Positions 51,301 to 63,420 are shown, counted from the first letter of the stretch. The stretch is 64,000 nucleotides of DNA from Euleptes europaea (GCF_029931775.1 NC_079316.1:71644064-71708063), one strand, 5' to 3'. The notes: generated from the sequence alone by a model not told the origin. Numbers and translations are program-made.

Positions 51301-54300
51301 ATGGCATACTTCCCTATCAGTAAACATAGACATCAACTGGGCTGGAAGGAGATCGGCGGATTAAAACGGGGGAAGCCACAGAGATCAAAGGAACAATGCA
51401 TTTCAACTTTCAGTAGAAAAAAAGGATTTGGATTAAATGATAGCCTATGATGTTAATTCATATAGATAAAACTATACAGTATCTTTCCTTACTTGCATAA
51501 AGTAACCAGATAAAAGAGCTTTCTTTATCCCCAGCACACTTTCGTTTAATCCAAAATTAGGTGCTGAAATTGGCAATTCGATTCGTCTCATAATGTCAAC
51601 CAATTCAGTTCTGATAGCTTCCGCTATCCTTAGCGCAGAGCAGTTCAGAAAATAATCTTGACACCACTTTTCAATATCATAGTCTAATAGGGAGAAATGG
51701 TAAAATTATATTTTGCTAGGGAATCCAATTTGTAATTCTAAATCTTATCACCTGGCAATATACTCTTTTGTGAAATTAGTTCTTGCTTTAAATATATAAA
51801 CGGAGACTCCGCTACTAGAATATTTGCTAGCAGAATAGAGAACTAAATGAAGAGCACAGAGAGCATCGCTTTTTCCGCTTTGACCTGATTTAGATTTTTA
51901 TTAAATATTTTGCTTTCTGGTTTTCATATTTCTAATCTTAGAACTTTAATTATGCTGCTTGCATTATTTATCTTACTTACCACATTCTGATAACATTAGT
52001 TCTCTCTTGTCCTGTTTATTGACTCTCACTTTTCCTTCTTACATACTTTCAACTTTTTATACTTAGTAACAATGCAATCCTGTCCCTCTTTCCACAGAAG
52101 TACACCCTACTTCATTAAATAAGTCTTATTTCCAGGTATAGGCTCAAGGCACTCAGTGGTTCAGCCTTTCTTATCTTGTCTTTTGTTCCAACTCTTTTTA
52201 TCTTTTTAAATGTAAAGGACATCCTTTAAAAAAGAAAACCAGTTTATTCCTTTTTCAAACATACAGAGCTATGAAAGAAATCAACAAATAAAAAGAAATA
52301 AAAATTAGAAACTTAAAATAACCAGAGAAAGTTAACAGAACTACAGAATGCATCCTTATTAGTCAAGCAAGACAGTTGTATGGGATGGAAGAGAAATTGC
52401 TGTACAACAGCTGACCATTCCAATCAAATTTAAATTCAGAGTCATTAGTTAGCATGGATAAGGATTAGTTCCTCACTAAATGAGCATAAAGGAATTTCAA
52501 AGAATTTGTTCAGTTTGTTTTCAATGAAAGATAAGTAGAGGAACCCCCTCTCCAAATAGTGGTTTGGTCAAATTCTTCCTAGCATGTTTTTGCTTTGTGA
52601 GGCACTTTAATCAATAAGGAGGCATGTCCCATATGTTCTCAAACCATTGCTGAACAGAGTGGGTATTTTGCTTGCCTATTACAAAGTCAGTTGAAGTTGT
52701 ACTGTGACTAACAAACAAGAAATCAATTCCAGATCACAGTGCTGGGAATGGTTTTATGTCTATGAAGTTCAGTACGGGTTTCATTGGAACCACTGAAAGA
52801 CTGCAGTTGGTGTTAGATTGATATTGTGTACAATCTTAAGTGAAAACACCTAAAATACAGTGACATGACCCAGATTCCTCCAATAAAGCCCTTGGCTTTG
52901 TTTGATACACCATTTGAGTTTGTCCAGAGTGACAAACTATCGCATATTTTATACCTGCTTTTCTGTTAATACAACCCAGAGAGTAAAGAGAAAACTCGTA
53001 TAATTTTTCCTAAACATCTGAATTAATATGTCCCCTAAATTTTTCTCCCTTAGTTTCACATACCTTATCCCTCTTTTTCCAGTTGTAAGAACTGAACATC
53101 TTAAATAGCAGCAATGTCATACCTTTAAAATAAGTAACCCTTCGTTCTACTGACTTTTTAAATGAGGCTTTATGGCCTCATTTATGGCCATTATGGCCAA
53201 TTTGGCCTTTATGGCAAATTTTTTATTTGGAGCAGATGGCGTACTTGTAAATGTTGGTATATCAATTTGGGTTCTCTCTCTCTCTCTCTCTCTCCCCCTC
53301 CCTCCCTCCCGTTAGGGTTGGCAGGTCCCTCTTCTCAACTGGCGGCAGATTTTGGGGGTGGAGCCTGAAGAGGGTGGAGTTTGGGGAGGGGAGGGACTTC
53401 AATTCCATAGAGTCCAATTGCCAAAGCGGCCATTTTTCTCCAGGTGATCTGATCTCTATCGGCTGGAGATCAGTTGAATTAGCAGGAGATCTCCTGCTAC
53501 TACCTGTTGGCAACCCTACCTCCTGGGCTTCTCCGGTGTCTAGAGAAGCCCAGCAAGGCAGATCTGACACCAATCCAGCACATGCCGCTTCTCTAGAGTC
53601 CAGAAAAGCGGCACGGGCTAGATTACTGTCAGAGGCAGGTAAGCAGGGGGGGAAGATGGTGGCAGGGGAAAAATGGCAACAGGGCCAAAGTGGCCTGAAT
53701 AATTCTGAAAAAAATCAACATTATTCAGGATCCATTTTTTTCGGTTCCCATTACTGCCGGCTTTTTTCATATAGGTAAAAGAAATTCCTGAAAAATTCCC
53801 AAAAGGTTGTTTTTTTTAAATTTGGGGATACCGATATGCATACCCCTAGATAGAGTTCCTCCTCTCTGTATGTGCATCTACCTGATTCCCTGATAGACCC
53901 ATTGCCCTTTCTTTCGTGCTTCCCCATGCCAGGATTTTTTTTCTTGAAAACATTTACCACTTTTCTTCTTTTAAGGAACGCCTTAACACTTACACCTTTT
54001 CATTTGCTTTCTTTACCAAATGTCTTATTTCCTAGATGAGTTTAAATTAACAACTTATTTTGAAGTTTTATATATACTATACAGTAACACACATTTACAG
54101 TACAATCCTAAACAGAGTTACACATTCTTAGTCCGTCAAAGCCAGTGGATTTAGAAGAGTGTAACTTTGCTCAGGATTGCACTATTAATTTACGATCTTA
54201 TGTCTTACCATTTGCTTGTTCTATTTCCCTCTCCATTCCCATTCCTTTTGCTTCTTGTTTATTTGGCAGAGTGTAAAGCACTTTGGACAGGACTTGTTTT

Positions 54301-56748
54301 ATCTTCTATAAATGTAAACTTCAGGCTTTAGGTCATACCAGTTGAAAGAACTGTTAACAAGCTGTTCAACACGAATCTTAAAGTAGAATTAAAATATCTG
54401 GCACACACTTACATTGGCTTATGGCGTTTGTACTAGCTTCCTTGTAAGCCTTGTATACATTGATAAGAGTGAAATGATCTCCTGCTGGATGTAAGAATTT
54501 TTGCCGGCAAGTTACTGCAGTCTCCTCTGTTCCCTGTGGTGGGTTTACAAAGCAACCAGGAGCTGGCGTTGAAAAGGATGCAGGATGAAAACAAGCCAAC
54601 AATGAATAAGAAAACATGCCAGATAACACAGTGTATACAGTGTGACAAATTTTCATTAGGAAAGTATGAATCATTCACCTCCACTCCCTCGGTGAAGACT
54701 CTAGCTCACACGCTAAAATTCAAGGCAGAAATTAATATTGATCTGATCACTTTTTTTTAATCTGGCCCTTCCTCTCAGGGTGATGTTCATGATTCTCCAT
54801 TTTATCCTCATGGCCAACCCTAGGCTAGGCTGAGAGGTAGTGACTGGCCCTTGATCATTTGTGACAGCGCTTTGAACCCTGCATGATTTCAACCCTGGTC
54901 CCCCAATCCTAATACAACTACTACTCCACAGTGGCTTTCAAATTATTCGTTTACAACTTCCTGCATTCTAGACTGTCATTGTCACATCTCTACCCTTCCA
55001 CCATCTTGAACTCTGTGGCCAATAACACTAATAATAAATAGGAACGTTGTCTACTAAATTGCCTAATATTGCTTTGGCAATGTTTGATATTAAGGCTTCC
55101 ATATGTCCCTGTGTGCCAGCTACTGTAATCAGGCAGCCATCTGTTGGCCATCCCCCCACTTAGGATAGCCTGTATGGCATCAATCGGAGCCCAGACCTTT
55201 TCCTCTGTGGAATGGGCTCCCTAAAGAAGTAGGGGGGGGTTCCTGTTTGCCAGGGATTTTGAGTGGGTTTAAATATCTTTTAAGGGGAGAGGGATTTGGG
55301 GCTTGCTATTATATTTTTGGTTTTAGCTGGGCATGTTTTAACTATTATTGTGAGCTACCTTGAAACCAAGAGGAAAGGTGGGATATACATGTCTAAATAA
55401 ATAAATAAAATAAGGCCAGTGCAAATAGGACTTGTGTTTGTTAATATGGATGTTTATTCACTCTTTTTTGGGGGGTGACAATTACAAGTCAATTTGACAT
55501 GATAATCTTAAATGAGTGAAGCATCCCTTCTCTAAGTACTTTTACACATCTGTCTACCCACTTGACCAACCACTGGTAATAAACATATATAATGTCTGTA
55601 GAACACTACCACAAACCTGCCACTGTTTCACACTCTTCTGTTCACTTTAAATATACTGTAAAATACATGGTGGTTCTTTCCAGAACCTATTCAGTTATAT
55701 CTATATCCAAGATTATAAGATAGGGATTTTTTAAGTAGTAGTAAAAATGGAAGATAAATTGTACACCTGTTATAAAAAAACAATTCTGAAAAAACTATTT
55801 TCTGTGTACAAATACAGACCAAAAATGGTCTAAGTGCTGATGTGGGTTAAACTGATGTTTAAATTGTACAGCTACAGGCCAAAACGACATGTTACAGGGA
55901 GATGAATGGGCATCTCTGTATCACCCTATTAATGTGTAATTGAGGAAAAATAGCATTCTACAGTCAGCATTTCCCTGGTCTCCCCCTCTGCTTCATATGG
56001 GAACAGATAACCCACAATGAACTTCTGAGCAATGCAGAAAAGAACTTGAATCACTTTTCAATCTACACTTCATTAAGTACGAGCTCGATTAGAGTTAGTA
56101 GTCCACGATTTAAGAAATTTACAGAGCCGTCCTAAGCACATCTATTTAAACCCATTGACTTCAATGTTTAGGATTGCACTGCTAATCGGTAGGTTAATCA
56201 ACTAAGCCTTTTGGGCTGTTAATTAATAAGCACCCATTTTAACTGATGAGGCGGCAAGTCAAATGCATGATTATTGATCTTTTCAAACATTTTGGTTGAT
56301 GTGTGTTACTGAAATCAGGAATAAAAAGAAAGAAGATGGCCAAAAATCTGGCAGCTTTTGTTTATACTTCTTTCAATACCTCAACAAGCGTTTTGGTAAT
56401 ATCTCGTTTAAATTTCATGTATTAGTTTATTAAAGGGAAATGATTGATCAACTAATCATTCTTTAATTGGCGGATAGCTTGTTGTTTGTAAGTAGACTGG
56501 ACTTCAACAACAACCTCTACGGCCAGGGTAAGGGGCAGAAATGCTTCAGAAAATACCTGTTACCATGGCAGCAATAGTAAGCATTTCTTCTACGCAATCA
56601 AATTCACATGAAGCTAAAATAGACTTGGACAGCTGTGGATCCACAGGAAACTCCGACATTATTATTCCAAATTCTGACAGGTTTCCATCATTGTCTAGGG
56701 CAGCCAAATAATCCAGATCTTCCAAAGCTTGCATGAGACTTTCAGGAT
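48158..56748 (-). CDS. DHX32: DEAH-box RNA helicase relative DHX32, last five coding exons
   Basis: DHX32 is a DEAH-family protein (743 residues in human) related to DHX15, with poorly known RNA-linked roles. Exons on the minus strand are 56748-56557, 54562-54413, 51683-51493, 51159-50978 and 48350-48158. They join in phase to about 302 codons and a TAA stop, matching human from the [10 protein letters not shown] segment to the C-terminus. The parts seen are the ratchet/HA2 region ([29 protein letters not shown]), the segment [18 protein letters not shown], and the OB-fold region ([28 protein letters not shown]). The helicase core (RecA domains) is encoded upstream and is not found in the window, so the gene is cut by the right edge. 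The extreme C-terminus carries extra residues compared with human ([11 protein letters not shown]). The protein part looks intact. Confidence 0.95.
48351..49050. other. DHX32 intron stretch, nothing recognised
   Basis: AT-rich intronic sequence. Confidence 0.45.
49060..49515 (-). repeat. Unclassified dispersed repeat (family U), copy 1
   Basis: It shares order and sequence, in opposite orientation, with 60190-60632: cattcctaaagggggg at the edge, a roughly 90-bp A-rich core, then agctacctaaaggcagctcc and the cattcctggg / ccccatgctgg blocks. GC-rich flanks surround an AT-rich core. No coding similarity. Confidence 0.6.
49516..50977. other. DHX32 intron stretch, nothing recognised
   Basis: No exon or repeat family supported. 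Confidence 0.4.
50978..51159 (-). CDS. DHX32: DHX32 exon, OB-fold part
   Basis: 182 bp, [20 protein letters not shown] to SAISPD(L), acceptor CCTAG, donor GTGAGT. Confidence 0.95.
51493..51683 (-). CDS. DHX32: DHX32 exon
   Basis: 191 bp, (Y)[18 protein letters not shown] to LLSGYFMQ, acceptor ATTAG, donor GTAAGG. Confidence 0.95.
51684..53300. other. DHX32 intron stretch, mostly unassigned
   Basis: A possible very diverged family P palindrome lies near 52070-52150. A (TC)n microsatellite is at 53273-53294. Confidence 0.4.
53313..53518. mobile_element. hAT-like MITE (family M1), complete, opposite orientation
   Basis: Ends tagggttggcagg and tgttggcaaccta-type (ggcaaccctac region) are inverted. 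The interior reads as the reverse of the 17.6-kb copy (ctccaggtgatctgatctc, ggctggagatcagttgaatt, gagatctcctgctactacct). The 8-bp flanks agree only partly. Confidence 0.8.
54100..54186. repeat. Palindromic repeat (family P)
   Basis: acaatcctaaacagagttac and gtgtaactttgctcaggatt are inverted halves with tggattt / agtccg near the centre. Confidence 0.65.
54413..54562 (-). CDS. DHX32: DHX32 exon
   Basis: 150 bp, (A)[18 protein letters not shown], then [18 protein letters not shown] to ASTNAISQ(Y), acceptor CGCCAG, donor GTAAGT. Confidence 0.95.
55230..55415 (+). mobile_element. L2-like LINE 3' tail
   Basis: ctattattgtgagctacctt, accaagaggaaaggtggg and atataca...taaataaataaa form the standard end of L2-type LINEs. 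Confidence 0.55.
55420..56126. other. DHX32 intron stretch, nothing recognised
   Basis: AT-rich with no feature I can support. Confidence 0.4.
56127..56183. repeat. Palindromic repeat (family P), short
   Basis: ccgtcctaagcac...cccattgacttcaatg...taggattgcactg keeps the centre of the family and both ends. Confidence 0.6.
56557..56748 (-). CDS. DHX32: DHX32 exon, ratchet domain
   Basis: 192 bp, [18 protein letters not shown] to TIAAMVT(A), acceptor CCCAG, donor GTATTT. This is the most 5' DHX32 exon found. Confidence 0.96.
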
Positions 56749-56910
56749 CTGGGATAGGCAGAAATTAAAAAATCCAAGCACGTTATTAAACTAATTATCT
56801 TGTATTACAGTCCTATGCAAATGGAATGCAGTCACACATTCTCAGCCTAACCTACCTCACCAAAGTCTTTTATGCATGGCTGTTTCACTCGCTGTCACCC
56901 CTCCAACAAC

Positions 56911-57081
56911 TTTGAGCAAAAACGCACGGTTGCTTTAGCCTCCTTTCTTCCCTGTTTCAGCCAGGATTCAGCCAGGATCGCATGCACATTCGGCAAAAAC
57001 GCATGCGTTCGATCCTGGCTGAATCCTGGCTGAAACAGGGAATAAAGGAGGCTAAAGCGATCATGCGTTTTCGCTCTTTGA
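56911..57081. repeat. Long hairpin element (arms about 70 bp)
   Basis: ccctgtttcagccaggattc at 56951-56970 has a complete inverted partner at 57023-57042. The arms extend outward to gagcaaaaacgc / gcgttttcgctc and inward to gcatgc, leaving a loop of about 16 bases. It looks like a miniature inverted-repeat element and would fold into one long stem. Confidence 0.8.
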
Positions 57082-57235
57082 GATAAAATTCAAATTCAAG
57101 ATAAAACAGGTCCCTGGAAACACAGGGGGAGAGCGAGGTGTCCTCTGACAGTCAGAAACAGCATGCATAATCAACACAAACGCTTGATATCGTCAGAGGG
57201 ATGATGGCGAGTGAAACAGCCATGCATAAAAGACC

Positions 57236-57330
57236 AAAGTGAGTGTGAGGATAAAATGGAGGAAAGGAGAACAAGTGTAGCTGTTTTGGGTCCCAACTGG
57301 GTGTCAAGGCAGGGTATAAATTTTGTGTCT
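57236..57330 (+). repeat. SINE (family S2) 3' half
   Basis: gtgaggataaaatggaggaa, ctgttttgggtcccaactgg and gcagggtataaatttt. The head is missing. Confidence 0.7.
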
Positions 57331-57589
57331 GTGTTTGGAAAAAAGAGACATGTAAGAGCAGTAGCAATAAAAACATACGTTTGGGGCACAGATTTTAGAT
57401 TCTGCCTAAATTAGGTTCAGACAAATCCCAAAAGATAGAGGTGAGGCACTGAGGTCCCCTTCATTGTCCAGCCATTTGGTTCCTCCCCACCAGCTCTATC
57501 CTTGCAGCAGCATTCCACCTGAACATTATGGGACCGTTAGAAAAGCAGAATTAATGCTTGTTTTCCTCTTCCATTTCTTTCCCCTTTTC

Positions 57590-57690
57590 TTTTTGTGTTG
57601 TGTGCAGTATATTGTAGGAGTTATTTTGAACTGTAAGCTGCCTTGAATGCAATGGCAGAAAGGAATTACATTAAATGTATCAAATAAATG
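57590..57690 (+). mobile_element. L2-like LINE 3' tail
   Basis: tttgaactgtaagctgcctt followed by an atgtatcaaataaatg end. Confidence 0.5.
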
Positions 57691-57773
57691 CTTAGGTTGT
57701 CTTTGCTGTGTAGTGATAGGCTCGCTTACTAAATTCTCCTGCACCAACAGAACAAAATGTGACACTGGGACAG

Positions 57774-57801
57774 TTAGGGTTGCCGACCTCCAGGTGGTAG
57801 C
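57774..57801. mobile_element. Stub of MITE family M1
   Basis: tagggttgccgacctccagg is the M1 left end. The rest is missing. Confidence 0.55.
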
Positions 57802-57889
57802 AATATTTATACAGCACTCCTGCTCAAAACTATTACAAAAATATTTTTTTTCAAATTCTAGTAGCTTATTAGTAGCTAAAGTAGTATAA

Positions 57890-60185
57890 TAAACAACAAA
57901 GCTACCATAGGACTATTTTAATTTGTTAACTTCACACAAACAAAACAAAACCTAATTACATCATTTCCATTCTGTAAAAATAAAAAGAAACCCAGAGGGT
58001 TAACATCACCCCACTATATTGAAAAAGGTTCCTGAAGAATGTCCTATTAGGTAAAGTCCAGATCGTTCTCAAAAGACAAGCCGCTCCCGCTTTACCTACC
58101 CAAGAAAACCTATGTGTAGAAATTGGTACATGTAGATTTCCCCAACAAGGTAAACAGTGACTTCCTGGGGCCACTTCAGGTTGGGAAAATGGTATAAAGG
58201 GGAAGCCTGAAATCCCCTCTCCCCTCCTTCCATGGTCCCTGTCTAAACTGGCTTCCCAAACACTTGTGAATTCAGTTCTGAGCACAGACTTCTCAGCACA
58301 CATTCCCAGAAAGTGGAGGGAGACCCATTTATTTCAACGATATTAATGGCAACGCATGGTCACCATTTATCAAGGTTGTGTTCAGGGCAGCCTGGGCTCT
58401 TGTCATAGCAGAAGACCTCCAACTTCTGGGCTCCGGCTGCTGCTCAGTGGAGCAGAGAGCGCAATAATAAAGGAAAAAGTAACAGCATGGTAATACCACA
58501 GTATCACTTTGGTTTATATACCCAGAAGTGACATCACAACATTGCGATGTGGTTATATACCCAGAAGTGACATCACAACATCGCAGTGACGTTCTAGGAA
58601 GTTACCTAGTCGTCATGATTTTCACTGCAAGTCACCCCTGCCCCACCCCCAAAACTCCCCGAGGTTGCTAGCAGATGGCTCAGGCGGTATTGAAGAATAA
58701 AATTAAAATAGAATAATAGAATAAAACTATCAATAAAACAATCAGAATTCATTACAACAGCCAGCAGGAACCTTTAAGAGATAAAAGCAGTGGTAAAAAT
58801 TTAGAACACAATTCAGTTTAGCAGCAGATATAATATCAAGATTTAAATATACATATAATTGAGCAGTAGATGAAATAAAAATACACAAGATGTTAAAACA
58901 AAAACAGGGAAGCAAAACTAATACCAGCCACAAAACCCACACATACATAACTGGATTGTACATTGGATATGAGAACTTTGGCCAAATATTATGCATGTTG
59001 CTAAGATGACTTATACAGCAAAGATTCCAGGTGTTTATCCAAAGATCTGGGCTATATTATTGGAATTCTGATCCCTGTCTGCACGTCACAAAAAAAGAAA
59101 GAACGTTTATTAGCCAGCCTGCGAGGTTTAATGTGATAAAAGACGAGTCCTTGAGAAAGTCAAAGCACTGAAGAAGAAAACAGGTTGGACGTTTGAAGGG
59201 GGAAAAAGTTGGGAGTTTTATCACTGAGCCATGAAATGAAAAGTAACAGCTGATAAATGGGCGAAAAAATAGGGATTCAAGATTTAAATGGGGGCGGGGG
59301 GGGGGATGAATGGCTACTGAGTCTTAAAAGGTAATTACCAGAGAGTCATGACATATTAATTGCTATAAATCAATAAAACAAATTTGTATTGTGAGCTGAA
59401 TATATGGCTATTGTCCATACAAGCATTTGGCTCTGCAGCCTGTTCCAGCCCCTGAGGAGTCTTTCTGCTTTGCATTTTTATATCTCTGAGCTGGTTGTTC
59501 TGAGACTGAGAGAGAAAGGGAAGACTCCAGGCTTTTGCTTGAGTAATATAATAAAAAAAGTATTTGATTTTTTATTACATTAGAAAGGACAAGTTAATAA
59601 ATGCAGATTATACAGGTGAAGGAACGGTAATAAAATAAAACAAAACCTTGAATGGGATTTTCAGATATTAGCCTGCATTCGCAGGCACAAACGCAGACTA
59701 TAAAACAGTCATTGTAAAAACAGCAAAGGTTCATTTAGGAATTTTTATGGTATGGTTCTGATTTAAATAAAATACAACATAAATAAAGGAAACAAAAGCA
59801 CCTTCCATGTTTAAAATCTGAAAGCCTTTTCTTTCAAGGGACAAGGATACATAGTGCTTTATAAAAGAGGTTTTAACCAGTGTCATTTCATTATGTCTGA
59901 CCTGCCAAGGTCAGTGTTACTGAGAGCCAAACAGCACATTTCATTCAGAGCTTTGTGATTCTACCACAACAGTGTAGGGGAAAGAGAACAGCCACAGAAA
60001 AAAAATCTAAACTACATAATTTTATCCTAAGTTTAAAAACAAAAGGATGGTCCCATTTTTGCCTGGCTAGATACTGAATTAATGTTGTTAACATTTTTTT
60101 AAAGCAGCGCACTATTTTTTTTTTCCTATAAAAATTAAGGAAGTAATCATTATATGAAAGTCAGGGCAGAGAAGGTGGTGAAATG
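57890..60185. other. DHX32 intron stretch with a small tandem duplication
   Basis: Mostly unassigned. A 39-40 bp unit (tatatacccagaagtgacat ...) is repeated twice at 58511-58589. Confidence 0.5.
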
Positions 60186-60189
60186 CACA

Positions 60190-60632
60190 ATGGGATGAAG
60201 TGTGCAGTCCTGAAGGGGTGGCCGAATGCCCATAGGAGCTGGTGTGACCCCTATGCAAACTGGCATGGACACCAGCATAGGGCGACTTACACCGCCCCCC
60301 TTGGACTACGGTAGCAGTGCGGCTCTCAGACACTGGTGCGGCCTCCCGCCGGCATGTCCCCGGCGTATCTGCCTGTGCCGGTGTCCTGGGAGGCATTCCT
60401 GGGTGTTCCTGGGGGCAGAGCTGTTTTTAGGCAGCTTCCTACCCTTTTTACCCTGGGAACACCTCCTCATGCTGAGGTGTTGCCTCGCTAAAGGCAATGG
60501 GGCTATGTTTTTATTTTATTTTTTGTTTTTAAAGGGAGTTTTTCATTTTTATTCTGGCCAGGAAACCTCTGTGGAGGCAGTGTGGCTGTGTCACTCCCAG
60601 CTGCTGCCTAACTGCCCCCCTTCAGGAATGGG
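60190..60632 (+). repeat. Unclassified dispersed repeat (family U), copy 2
   Basis: Opposite-orientation partner of 49060-49515. Shared: ggcattcctgggtgttcctg, ggcagcttcctacc, an AT-rich core and ttcaggaatgggctgcc at the edge. It borders directly on a CR1-like fragment, so it may have inserted into it. Confidence 0.6.
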
Positions 60633-60634
60633 CT

Positions 60635-61740
60635 GCCTGAGTTTGCTAATCAAATTATTATGGGGGATTTTGTCAAACTCCGTGCTGAAATCAAGTGGTA
60701 TTGTGTTCACAGCATTCTTAAATCCACCAGAATAACATGTAATTTTAAAAAATGCCGTAAAATTAATCTGGCAGGATTTGTTCTCGACAACTCCATGCTG
60801 AGTTCTATTAATCACTGCATTGTTTTCAAGACACTTACAGACTGACCTCTATATAATATTTTCTAGTGTCTCCCCTGGTATCAAAGTCAGACTGACCAGT
60901 CTGTGGTTTCCTGAATCCTCCCTCTTCCCCTTTTGAAGAGCAATACAACTTTTCTTCATCTCCTGTGTTGTGACACAAACACAATTAATCTGACCCAGAA
61001 GTTGAACTCATTTTAAGAAGCTAAGTTTTCCCTGACCAACTCCTTATCAATCTTGAGCTACAATCTGGTCCTTTCAAACTACTTTTGGTAGGTTGCCCAA
61101 AATTACCCTTTCAGGACAAAAAGCAAAGATTGAACAATTCCACCTTCCCTTTGTCAACCATTAACATTTCCTACAAATGGACCTTGTTCTTGTTTGGAGG
61201 TTCTAGCAGGAGAGTGCAGCTATCGTATACCCTTGACCGAAGAACGGTACACTCCTTCTATCTGGGATGGTCGTCCTCTTCCACCGAGCGAGCGGCTTCG
61301 GGAGGGACGCACATGGAGCAGTGAGGGAGGTAGGGGACACCCGCCTGGCCAGCCAGATCAGCCGAATCAACCCTGACGATCAATGGGGTGACAGATGTCA
61401 CAGCCAGATCGCCCTAACATCCTCATTAACAGTTCACCAATCTCACTGGACCTAGTTTCCTTTCTCTTCTTCCAAACATACCTGGAAAAAAAAAACCCTT
61501 TTATGGTTCTTAACATTCCTTGCCAGCCTCAGCTCATTTTGAGCTTTAGCTTTCCTGACACTATCCATACAAGGCCAAGCTACCCATCTGTAGACATCCC
61601 AAGTAACCTGCCCCACCTTCAACTTCCTAAACACATCCTTTTTGAGTTTCACCTCATCACTTAGCTTTATGCAGTCATACTGGTGTCTTTAGATGCCAAC
61701 CAGCATCACCTCTGTCTTTTCAGGATTCACTTTTCGTTTG
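60635..61740 (-). mobile_element. CR1-like LINE, pieces of endonuclease-to-RT linker and RT
   Basis: On the minus strand, around 61650-61455, it reads RKAKAQNELRLARNVKNHKR, the linker typical of CR1 ('LARDVKDNKKGFFKY'). At about 60830-60640 it reads PLDFSTEFDKIPHNNLISKL, the 'DFSKAFDKVPH--L--KL' motif of the reverse transcriptase. It is old and interrupted. The right part (61085-61390) is not clearly CR1. Confidence 0.6.
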
Positions 61741-61794
61741 TTCTCCCTCAGTTTAACTCCACTGTAAACAAATTTAATTTCACAGAAGTAAAAG

Positions 61795-62142
61795 GAACAT
61801 CCCGTGGATGTATAACAGTTAAATTGTGGAACTCCCTGCCCCAGGATGTGGTGATGATTGCCAGCTTGGAAGGCTTTAAGAGGGGTGTGGACATGTTCAT
61901 GGAGGATAGGGCTATCTATGGCTGCTAGTCAAAATTAATACTAGTTATGATGCATACCTATTCTCTCCAGAATCAGAGGAATATGCCTATTATATTAGGT
62001 ACTGTGGAACACAGGCAGTATGCTGCTGTAGCCATCTTGTTTGTAGGCTTCCTGGAGGCACCTGGTTGGCTACTGTGTGAACAGACTGCTGGACTTGATG
62101 GACCTTGGTCTGATCCAGCATGGCTTTTCTTATGTTCTCAAT
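61795..62142 (+). mobile_element. LINE 3' end (same family as 35.0-35.6 kb)
   Basis: ggaactccctgccccaggat, gaaggctttaagaggggtgt, gcacctggttggctactgtg, ctggacttgatggaccttgg and ttttcttatgttctc. The most complete copy in the window. Confidence 0.7.
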
Positions 62143-62261
62143 GACATCTGTTGGTATATTAATTCTTTCTATAGCCTTGTAAAGTAGACCAGTAGTTTCA
62201 TGCCATAATGTAGACACAGGGCTGAGATACAGAGGGACAGTGTTTTACCTAAAGCCAATTT

Positions 62262-62349
62262 ACAGTGCCATCCTAAGCAGAGTTCTCTCTTCTAAGTCGA
62301 TTGAGATCAATGGGCTTGGAAGGGTGTACAGCTGTTCAGGATGGAACCG
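62262..62349. repeat. Palindromic repeat (family P)
   Basis: acagtgccatcctaagcaga and ttcaggatggaaccgt are inverted ends. The centre is gtcgattgagatcaatgggc. Confidence 0.65.
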
Positions 62350-62688
62350 TTAAGCTGATAATCTGGAAATGCCCCAACATTTTTAAGGGCAGGAACACTG
62401 CAATGATTCCGGCTCCAATTCTGACCCATGTCTAACAGCATAACACTGCTATGTACTAGGGAAATATCATTACTGTCTTTTAAACATGGAAAAAGGAAAA
62501 GAATTTGTTTAAACAACATGTCTTTAGCAGAATTGTGTTCAAAATTCTTGTTCAGTAAGGTTGATTTTGATAAAGTCACCCTTGGTCATCCCTAAGTTCT
62601 TATCTGCATTATGGAAACAAACATAATGCAACCTCAGAGAGATAATCTATGCAGCCTGTGAATGTTTAGATTCTTTTGAGTCTTACCA

Positions 62689-63420
62689 TGGTAAGAAAGT
62701 ACAGCCTTAGCCAAGTGAAACTGATGAACTTCTCCCAGGCCAGACCAATGGGCTGAAGCAGGCTGAAACATGCTTTTATTTTATTTTATTTGCAGACATT
62801 AAGCAAAGAGATAGTACATTGACTGGCAAATGATGAGATGTCTAAAATGTTGTTTCGGTTCAACCACTGTCTTCAGTAAAGGCAATGCTGCAGGATCAAT
62901 GGCTGACTTGAGAGTATCTCATTCAAGACTAGTTTTCTAAGACACTGCTTTTCTGCTCAGTTCCAAGCATAGGACTCCTGTGGCATAATCATTCCACAAT
63001 TCATGATTCCTTGTACTGACACAAATGACCATGTTACACAATTTCTGACCATTCATCGTTACTGGTATTTTACTCTAAGAAGCTCAGATCAGCTCGTTAA
63101 CTTCACAACATCTCGATGAGGGACTAAGTTTGCCTTCTTGCATCTGAGGAGCCATTTCACATTGCACGTGTTAAGTCACCACAACTCCCCAGGCATCAGT
63201 CACAAAATCGAGTGGTGGATAATCCTGAACCAATGATAGCCACCAAGAATTTGCCATCAGTAAAAGGCATAGCAATGCTACGTATAATAAAGCAAACTGG
63301 TGGTTTGAGATGAATGTTTTCACCCAAAGCCCTCTGTTAAAGATATGGGGCTTCAATAAGCACATGGTGGTCCTCCACACCAAGAGCTTCCCCGCTTGTT
63401 TCAGTGGAGGAATGATGTAT
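62689..63420 (-). other. Undeciphered gene-like relic
   Basis: The minus strand contains long stretches that read like degraded protein (for example PFTDGKFLVAIIGSGLSTT and AIDPAALPLLKTVVEPKQH) with several stops. At 62765-62689 lies an exon-like block with a TTTCAG acceptor and a GTAAGA donor. I do not recognise the product. It could be a decayed processed copy of a gene or part of an unknown element. It does not match the DHX32 segment expected next. Confidence 0.25.

Noticed and set aside
53185-53197. ggccattatggcc, identical to the SfiI site used in cDNA library adaptors
   Set aside because: No adaptor sequence surrounds it, and it sits in a run of similar ttatggcc motifs, so vector contamination is not supported.
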